From Okapia johnstoni (lineage: Eukaryota; Chordata; Mammalia; Artiodactyla; Giraffidae): a DNA stretch of 64,000 bases. The position numbers and the translations under genes are program-made. The stretch spans positions 123,964,501 through 124,028,500 of the forward strand of contig CM044308.1 of the NCBI GenBank assembly GCA_024291935.2. The letters are read 5' to 3'. This document shows, one piece after another, positions 56,836-64,000 of this stretch (positions are counted from its first letter, which is position 1; every line of letters starts with the position of its first letter). Below the pieces are notes generated by a model. That model was not told the origin of the DNA. It saw only the letters and a list, made by a program, of their open reading frames with translations, and did no database searches.

Positions 56836-57015
56836 AGATGCATATATATATTACTTTTTTCTTAGATAAACATTATCTGTAATTTTCTTTACCTTAAAGA
56901 AGCTTTCTTGATCTGGCCACTTTATAATATCATCTCTGTAAAAATAGATTAACTGCCTCTTTATAAGTTAGCAGTCACATCAAGTTTTGTTCAATAATCT
57001 ATTCAAGAAATATTT

Positions 57016-57239
57016 GCATGCCATGCATGCTCAGCCACTCAGTTGTGTCTGACTCTTTGCAACCCTATGGACTGTAGCCCACTAGTTTCCTCTGTCCATG
57101 GGATTTTCCAGGCAAGAATACTGAGGTGGGTTGCCCTTTCCTCCTCAAAGGGATCTTCCCGATTCAGGGATCGAATCTTCGTCTCCTTCATCTCTGAATT
57201 GGCAGCCAGGTTCTTTACCACTGAGTCACCTGAGAAGTC
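57016..57239 (-). repeat. Bov-tA SINE with 13-bp target-site duplication
   Basis: Reversed Bov-tA bounded by a perfect TCAAGAAATATTT at 57003-57015 and 57240-57252. Confidence 0.92.
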
Positions 57240-57599
57240 TCAAGAAATATTTACTAAATAACAATAACAGACCTCGGATTAGCTCCAGATTTTGTGGGCT
57301 TTAAAACTCCTGTAATATTGGATCCTCTCTTTGAGAAAAAGAATAAAAAATTGGTATTATTACAACTTGCATCATCTCTCAGCAATAAACTGCCATGGCA
57401 GGGACCCATGCAAGCTTCTCTAGCATCATGGAAAATCAGATCCTGCATGGGTTTGTGCTAGGGACTGTACTGGTGGTTCATACACACAGAAAACAGAAAA
57501 CATGATCCCTTGTTTTATGGAACTTGTACTGTGGTGCAGGAGAGAGGGATTAAACACAGACACTCAAGACAAATATTCAATCACAAATTATAATCATGT

Positions 57600-57990
57600 C
57601 TCTGTTAATGGGCTGAATTGCATCCCCCACCCCCACCTCTTTTGAATTCATATGTTGAAGTCCTAAACCACTGTACTAGAAAATGTGACTGTTTTGGAAT
57701 TAGGGTCTTTAAAGTGGTAACTAAGTTAAAATGAGGACATTAGAGTTGGGCATTAATGCAATGTGACTCATGTCCTTATAAAAAGAGATTAGGACACAGT
57801 TTCACAGCAGGAAAACCATGTGAGGACACAAGGAGAAGATGCCACCTGCAAGCCAAGGATGGAGGCCACTGAAGAAATCAACCCTGCTGACACCTTTATC
57901 TTGGACTTGTGGACTTCAATTTCTGTTATCTAAACCACCCAGTCTGATACTGCATATATTAGCCTCAGCACAGGAATAAAATCCCTAAAA
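57600..57990 (+). repeat. MLT1-like solo LTR (ERVL-MaLR)
   Basis: Text from GTTAATGGGCTGAATTGCAT through CATATGTTGAAGTCCTAAAC, GTCCTTATAAAAAGAGATTA and CAAGCCAAGGATGGAGGCC to TAAACCACCCAGTCTG matches remembered MLT1 LTR consensus. Only the LTR is present; no coding region. Confidence 0.65.
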
Positions 57991-58625
57991 GAAAAGAGTG
58001 TTGCAGAGAAAGAACTATTACAGGAATGGTGAGGGAGCTGGTTGGAGGAGGCAACGCCGAGAACATATATATAAGCTAAAATAGGAAAAGATAAAAAATG
58101 ATGAACTGTCGGAAAGAAACAGATTTAGCAGTTCCTGTTAAGAGGCAAAAGAAATCAAGGTGCTTTGCTGTGGTTAATTATCCCACAGTCTACAGAAGCA
58201 GAGAGTCCTCAGGAGGCAGTCTTTCTAAATTATTCACTGAAGATGAAAAGCTAATGTGCAACCAACTTCCTCACAGTCCACAGACTCTGAAGTACTGAAT
58301 GAGTAAGAAGTTAAATTTTTAATTGTAAGGCAAAATGTATTTGATATCATTCACATTATAATTTAAGGAAGTTTCTGAAGAAAGAATATGATAAAATATA
58401 TGGCTCAAACACATCTTAGAAAAAGAATAAAGCAAAATAATGTCTTTCTTCATGGTTCATTAAAGAGATTATGGAAGTTATAGAACCTGATTATGCAAAA
58501 ACAAAAAGGCCAAGAGTACAGACTCTGATTAGTCAAGGCCAGTGCCTCACAGAGTTATGATATACTTGAATAAATTGATTTGTCCTTGGTAAGCAAGCAT
58601 ATATCCTCATTTTAACTCAATTAAT
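57991..58625. other. Intergenic, nothing recognised
   Basis: Unassigned AT-rich DNA after the MLT1-like LTR. Confidence 0.4.
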
Positions 58626-58639
58626 AATAAGGATTATAG

Positions 58640-58858
58640 GGACTTCCTTATTGGTCCAGTGGCTAGAACTTTGTACTCTCAATGCAGGGGGCCCAGGTGC
58701 CATCCTTGGTCAAGGAAGTAGATCCCACATGCCGCAACTAAGTTTGCAACTAAGAATTTCACATATCACAACTAATGATCCTCCAAACTGCAACGAAGAT
58801 AGAAGATCCTAAGTACCACAACTGAGACCCAGCACAGCCAAATAAATAAATATTAATA
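58640..58858 (+). repeat. CHR/ART-type SINE with target-site duplication
   Basis: Head GGACTTCCTTATTGGTCCAG, body with GCCGCAACTAAGTTTGCAAC, and tail GCACAGCCAAATAAATAAAT. Flanks AATAAGGATTATAG (58626-58639) and AATAAGAATTATAG (58859-58872). Confidence 0.85.
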
Positions 58859-59367
58859 AATAAGAATTATAGACTCAGAATCACAGGGAGTCCCTTATTT
58901 CTTGATGGGATGCTGCATAAATTACTTCTGACATATGCTTATTCAATTTGTTTTGTGAAAGACAGAGTATACAAATGGACAATGGCAAGACCAAATATAA
59001 CAACAGAACTCTGATCCACAACATCTGAAGCAAAATGCCCAGAGTGCTCAGAACTTGGTCAATGACTGCCAGTTTTTTTCCCCAGCCTTCAACTCAGGAC
59101 CAACCAGAGAAAGCCAAATGGCTTCCCAAACCGATCACCTAAGATGCTCTGCTTCTAGAAGCTCATCTCCAGATTATACAAGGCACCAACCACCCTTTAT
59201 CAGAGTAACCCTGAGGCCTCCCTTCTTTTTTTTTTTTATAAAATGTTTCCAGTCCTCTGTCCACTTTTGTGTTTTTGTCAAATGCATGAGATGGTGGCTG
59301 GCCCTTGCTATAGCAAGCAGAATAAATAATCTCGATTTGCTCTCATCTGAGTAAATTTAATTTATTT

Positions 59368-59579
59368 GGTGGTGCTAGTCTTAAAGAACCTGCCTGGCAA
59401 TGCAAGAGACATAAGAGATACGAGTTTGATTCCTGGGTCAGAAAGATCCCCTGAAGATGGAAATGGCAACGCACTCGAGTGTTCTTGCCTGGAGAATCCC
59501 ATGGACAGTGGAGTCTGGTGGGCTGCGGTCCATAGGGTCACAAAGAGTCAGACACGGCTGAAGTGACTTAGCACAGCAC
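59368..59579 (+). repeat. Bov-tA SINE
   Basis: Starts in the tRNA head (GGTGGTGCTAGTCTTAAAG) and ends AAGTGACTTAGCACAGCAC. Flanked by AATTTATTT at 59359-59367 and 59580-59588. Confidence 0.88.
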
Positions 59580-59588
59580 AATTTATTT

Positions 59589-61337
59589 CCATATACGACT
59601 GTTCCCAGAGAAGAAGACATATGCTGGGTCCCAGGGCCATCAGCAACAGATGGGCTTCAGAGCTCCCCATACGCTCTGGAGGGACCCATCTTTGTGCCAC
59701 TTTATATTTCCTGCAGGGAAGATGTCAGCAGCTGGGAAGTTAACAGTAGCCCCTGAGCACCCACAACAACTGTGTCCCTGTTGTCAGATGATGGGATAGG
59801 CCATCCAACAATCCCAAGTGGTGACTGTATCTGTGAAGTCCTCTTAGTGATCAAGCAGCTGGCCAGATGTGGTTCAGTGTCAACCAATCATGATACAGGG
59901 AAACTGGAGGTCTGGGTGGTTGAAAACACTTGAAACAAGCTGGGCATAGCATTAGCTATTATTCATTTTGCAGCTGTTTAAAAACCTCATCAATATTGGC
60001 CTTAAGCAACCAAGACAAGGCTTAGATTGAGAAAAATCATTGCTCTGGAAACAAAATTTCATTTCCAAACAGGCCTCCCATACTAAAAAAATGACCTGGC
60101 CAGTTACTTGTTCATTTCCTCATCCCTAAAATGAAGACCTCCGTGAAGTTAAAATTGGATAATAAGATGGAGTGCTTTTTTTTTTTAATTTTTTTTTTAT
60201 TAATTTGGCTGTGCCAGGTCTTAGTTGCAGCATGTGGGATCTAGTTCACTGACCAGAGGTGGAACCCAGGCCCCCTGCATCGGGACCGCAGAATCTTACC
60301 TACTGAACTACCAGCTAAGTCCCAAGATGGAGTATTTTTAAAGGTAAATAACTGGCAGACCATAAATGCAAGACATTCTAAAGCACAACTGAATTTTCAG
60401 CACAATTAATTTTATCCCAAACATCCCTCAGATCAGATTAGCACAGTAGTGGGAGAATAAGAGTGAATATAATTCACAGTCTGTAGTCTGCCCGAGGGGA
60501 GAGCAAAACCTGGGGAGAGCCAGTGTTGGCTGACTACTTCCTGGCTCTCCTCCCACTGCAGTAAGAATAATAAAGGAGACTGTGAGGTTCTCACCATGGA
60601 CAGAGATTAATATTCATTTCCTGGAAGACATTTAAAAACACTTTCTGAAAAATGATCTGATTCCATTTGCAATTCTTCTTAGTGACTGTCAGACCCAAGT
60701 TCTCATCCATAGGAGCCAGGCTGTATTTAAGCTCTTTTGGGAGAGAAGCACAGAAAACTCAGTGAGCAAAGTTGCCATCACTATGCCCTATTTTATGAGA
60801 AGTGCACTTCAATTACCACCATTGCTTCACCTCTTTTGGAGATTAGGGTTTTCTTTCATTCTAGAGATAGAGTCTCCAAAGACTTGACAACAAGATACAT
60901 CACTTAGTGCAAAAATCGAATGTAATGGGAAATCCAATTAAGCCCAATAGTTGACATATTAAATGTCAGTGAAGCTTCTTTCAGGTAGACTCTTGGCAGA
61001 GGGAGGGGTTTAAGGCCAAAAGGAGAACAAGCTATGTATGAATTGCTTTATAGCAATGTTTTTCAACCCTAACTGCACATTGCAATCATTTGGAAAGTAT
61101 CTATAAAATGCTAATGCCTAACTTCCATAACCAGAAATTTAATTTATCTAGGAAAGGCATGGGATTTTTTAAAAAGCACCCCAAAAGACTGGTCAGTCAA
61201 AACATTTCCCCCAAGAGAAGCAAAGAGTCTGGGGAGGTACCTGTAGACACTGGATCCCCATAATAAGGTGCCATTAAATGATGGGGCCAGTCCTGTGGCC
61301 ACAGCTGAGTTTTCTAAATTTGCTGGCATATTGAGTG
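59589..61337. other. Intergenic upstream of G6PC2, mostly unassigned
   Basis: Holds the CHR SINE at 60174-60323 and possibly a MIR remnant near 60040-60150 (TTCATTTCCTCATCCCTAAA). Confidence 0.4.
60174..60323 (-). repeat. CHR-type SINE with 10-bp target-site duplication
   Basis: Reversed CHR body with T-rich tail on the left, flanked by AAGATGGAGT at 60164-60173 and 60324-60333. Confidence 0.88.
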
Positions 61338-61853
61338 CTTATTTAACTTGTATGCAGAGTACATCATACAAAATGCTGGGCTGGATGAAGCACAAGCTGG
61401 AATCAAGATTGCCAGGAGAGATATCAATTACCTCAGATATGTAGGGCTTCCCTGATACCTCAGTTGGTAAAGAATCTGCCTGCAATGCAGGAGACCTGGG
61501 TTCGATCCCTGGGTTGGGCAGATCCCCTGGGGATGGGAAAGGCTACCCACTCCAGTATTCTGGCCTGGAGAATTCCATGGACTATGTAGTCCATGGGGTC
61601 GTAAAGAGTCGGACACGACTGAGCAATTTTCACTTTCACTTTTCAGGTATGCAGATGACACCACCCTTATGGCAGAAAGTGAAGAGGAACTAAAGAACCT
61701 CTTCATGAAGGTAAAAGAGGGAGTGAAAAAGCTGGCTTAAAACTCAACATTCAAAAAACTAAAATCATGGCATCCGGTCCCATCACTTCATGCCAAATAG
61801 ATGGGGAAACAATGGAAACAGTGACAGACTTTATTTTCTTGGGCTCTGTCACA
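61338..61853 (+). repeat. BovB fragment split by a nested SINE
   Basis: Left part 61338-61440 (CTTATTTAACTTGTATGCAG ... CCTCAGATATG) and right part from about 61646 (GTATGCAGATGACACCACCC ... TTTATTTTCTTGGGCTC) are consecutive pieces of the reverse-transcriptase region, with the catalytic YADD codons at the junction. Confidence 0.88.
61444..61645 (+). repeat. Bov-tA SINE nested in BovB
   Basis: GGGCTTCCCTGATACCTCAG head to CACGACTGAGCAATTTTCAC tail. TCAGATATG on the left and TCAGGTATG on the right look like the duplicated target, possibly extending to TAG/CAG. Confidence 0.88.
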
Positions 61854-62328
61854 TGAGGAACTCTCCCATACTCTCAACTGCTAGCCAATAAAAATATGCC
61901 TCATTCCTAACAGTTCTACCATCTAGTAGACCTACTACTCAGAAATCTCCATGTCTGCTTTCTGGCCTCACAGTCGAAAAGTAACACATTTCCTTCCAGA
62001 TTTCATATACTCCGTGTATTTTCTTCTCTGTTCCACATCTCTCATATTATTCTCTTTCATAATAAGGAAATAACAAAATATTTTTGTTTAAACATCTGCA
62101 ATCAGAAAATACTGTCATATCATATAAATTTTTCATGCCTAGATACTTACTCATCCGTTTTCCTGAAAGACCCAATAAAATAGTCAGAAAGCTACAGTCT
62201 ATTTTAAATTAAAATGCATTGCTTTAAGGGCTATTTGACATGCAGTAATTATTTACATAGTCTTCTAGTGAAGCACAGAAATTGCTAACGTCTCTGCCCT
62301 TGAACGAAATGAACTGTGCAAAAATTTC

Positions 62329-62570
62329 AAGCAAACATGATCCAACTGTTCACACAAAAGACAGACTGCATAAGAAATGCATTGTGTCTCTACCCAAATT
62401 TCCCCTCGACTTGCCACAGATCAGCATGTACTTCACCTCTCTGGCATCAATTAAAATCATAAAGCAGATGAACTTTTCAGCAGAGGAGGATAGACATGCC
62501 CTCTCCACAGATGGTCAGTATCACATGTCACAGTAATGGTTGGACACGCCAAGAGAGTAACATATAAAAA
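62329..62570 (+). promoter_or_regulatory. G6PC2: G6PC2 proximal promoter: TATA box, FOXA-like site, E-boxes
   Basis: TATAAAA at 62564-62570 lies 63 bp before the start codon, predicting transcription start near 62594. AAGCAAACA (62329-62337), reverse complement TGTTTGCTT, fits a FOXA site at about -260. CAGATG E-boxes at 62465-62470 and 62508-62513 fit NeuroD-type factors, and TCAGCA at 62477 is a half-MARE. Islet expression of G6PC2 under FOXA2, NeuroD and MafA is from literature memory; the sites are inferred from short matches. Confidence 0.55.
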
Positions 62571-62632
62571 TGGTAGAACTCAGAGCACTTCAGCTCCACT
62601 CGCTTAATGTTTAGAACTGTCTCTCTTGCAAG

Positions 62633-62850
62633 ATGGATTTCCTTCATAGGAATGGAGTGCTCGTTATTCAGCATTTGCAGAAGGACTACCGAGCTTACTA
62701 CAATTTTCTAAATTTTATGTCCAATGTTGGAGATCCCCGGAATATCTTTTCTATTTATTTTCCACTTTGGTTTCAACTTAATCAGACTGTTGGAACCAAG
62801 ATGATATGGGTAGCAGTCATTGGGGATTGGTTCAATCTTATTTTTAAATG
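62633..62850 (+). CDS. G6PC2: G6PC2 exon 1 (coding part)
   Basis: ATG at 62633-62635, 72 codons plus two bases, beginning [20 protein letters not shown]. Donor gtaagc after TG splits the tryptophan codon. The TATA box 63 bp upstream and the family-typical N-terminus support this start. Confidence 0.96.
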
Positions 62851-64000
62851 GTAAGCCTTCTGTTTTGTTTCATTCTTCATAAAGCTTCTTTTTAAATTTG
62901 TAGCTTTGGCTTAATGATCACATTTCAGATGTGTATAGTTTTACTTGGAAAATCTTTCAAACATACTGGTTAACTTGAAACACCTATTCGTAAACAGAAC
63001 TTACAAAAAAGCATAGAAGTCTATACTTTATCTGACTTAGAAGTAAATTCCAAAAGCCTATAACATATATGGTGTGATTAGCCAAGAAGTGAGTTAAATG
63101 AATTGCACCATAATGAACAGATTAATCATTCCAAGGACCACCTTGATATTTTCAATCTAAGTATCCAAAGCACCGAAAGACTTCCCTTGCAAGGAAAAAA
63201 GTCCCTGTTTTTATTGGAAACTAGGATGCCCAAACTCCATATGACTCATCCTCTATAATGAGAGACAGACCAGAACTCAAATTCTTTCAGTCTCTCAGTA
63301 ATGAGCTTTCCTCATCAACAGTCTGCTTGAGGCATTTTTATAAAGAGAATAGCTAGTCTCCAATTAAGTAATAACTGTGTGTTTAAACATATATGCATAT
63401 TTATATTTCTTTAAATACAGGATATTATTTGGTCATCGGCCTTACTGGTGGGTCCAAGAAACTCAGATTTACCCAAATTACTCAAATCCATGCCTTGAAC
63501 AGTTCCCCACTACATGCGAAACAGGTCCAGGTAAGCTATTAAAGCAGCCTCAGGTTACTAAAGATATTCCAACTGATAGCCATTGTACATGATTATCACC
63601 TAATAACTGTACAATATCATAGAGGGTTTTAAAGAAAACAGCATGGGTGAGGATGCTAACAGTTCATAAACAAAAATTGCTAGTGAAAAGGGTAAAACTT
63701 TTATGAGTAAGAAAATTTCATTTTTAAAAAATTTGTAAAAGGGTAAGTTAATATGGCAAAAACTACTACAATATTGTAAAGTAACTAGCCCCCAACTAAA
63801 ATAAATAAATTTATTTTTTTTTTAAAAAAAAGGGTAAGTTAAGAGAATATTCCCCAAATGATTTTATTCTTGGCATTTTTTTTTTGGAAGAAGATCATGG
63901 TTTGATATAGAAACAAACAAAAGACAATAACTAGAACCAATTTTTAAAAAAACTATATTAAAACACTGGAAATGCTGATCTATCTGCTGCTGTGCATCTT
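62633..64000 (+). CDS. G6PC2: G6PC2, islet glucose-6-phosphatase catalytic subunit 2 (5' part)
   Basis: G6PC2 is an endoplasmic-reticulum multispanning phosphatase of pancreatic beta cells that hydrolyses glucose-6-phosphate and opposes glucokinase, setting the threshold for insulin secretion. The first two exons are present (entries below); the rest of the roughly 355-residue protein lies beyond the right edge. The N-terminal lumenal segment, the first hydrophobic helices ([20 protein letters not shown], then [10 protein letters not shown] and ILFG) and HRPYWWV, whose Arg79 matches the phosphate-binding arginine of the G6PC family, are all intact. The histidines of the active site are in later exons. 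Confidence 0.95.
62851..63420. other. G6PC2: G6PC2 intron 1, nothing recognised
   Basis: A compact 570-bp intron with no repeat insertion. Confidence 0.7.
63421..63530 (+). CDS. G6PC2: G6PC2 exon 2
   Basis: 110 bases, phase 2 to 1, acceptor ...ctttaaatacag, donor gtaagc. Encodes W then [20 protein letters not shown] and [16 protein letters not shown]. The cysteine pair and the catalytic arginine are conserved. Confidence 0.96.
63752..63827 (+). repeat. Micro-insertion of an L1 3' end in G6PC2 intron 2
   Basis: Only the last 76 bp of an L1 (TATGGCAAAAACTACTACAA ... AAATAAATAAATTT) are present, flanked by a perfect 15-bp duplication AAAAGGGTAAGTTAA at 63737-63751 and 63828-63842. Confidence 0.9.

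Overview
This window is mammalian nuclear DNA from a ruminant of the cattle, sheep and goat group. BovB (RTE-clade) LINEs, Bov-tA and BovA2 SINEs, ART2A and CHR-type tRNA-Glu SINEs occur together throughout, and that combination is diagnostic of pecoran ruminants. The exact species cannot be fixed from sequence alone. Three single-copy genes are recognised by their exon translations: NOSTRIN, SPC25 and G6PC2. Their order and orientation (NOSTRIN forward, SPC25 reverse, G6PC2 forward) match the mammalian locus equivalent to human 2q31 (CERS6-NOSTRIN-SPC25-G6PC2-ABCB11).

Layout. 1-24.4 kb: the last nine coding exons and the polyadenylation signal of NOSTRIN (nitric oxide synthase trafficking adaptor). 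All nine join in frame to 338 codons ending in a C-terminal SH3 domain. 24.4-35.3 kb: intergenic DNA with a decayed L1, several SINEs and a long 5'-truncated BovB. 35.3-49.6 kb: complete coding region of SPC25 on the minus strand (six coding exons, 226 codons plus stop), a probable non-coding first exon, and a compact promoter carrying three CCAAT boxes, an E2F-like element and a CDE/CHR-like pair, as expected of a G2/M kinetochore gene. 49.8-62.5 kb: intergenic DNA with MIR, L2, L1 and MLT1-like relics and younger ruminant SINEs. 62.56-64 kb: TATA promoter and first two exons of G6PC2; the gene runs off the right edge.

The three genes are neighbours rather than a functional unit: an endothelial trafficking adaptor, a kinetochore subunit and a pancreatic-islet glucose-6-phosphatase. 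Most of the remaining DNA is retrotransposon. Many insertions can be bounded exactly by target-site duplications, which are given. No previously undescribed gene system was found. The most unusual item is a full-length U6 snRNA copy fused to the extreme 3' end of an L1 and bounded by one shared target-site duplication, inside an SPC25 intron. Other notable items are the SPC25 cell-cycle promoter, two BovB copies with reverse-transcriptase reading frames of more than 500 codons, and a 76-bp micro-L1 insertion in G6PC2 intron 2.
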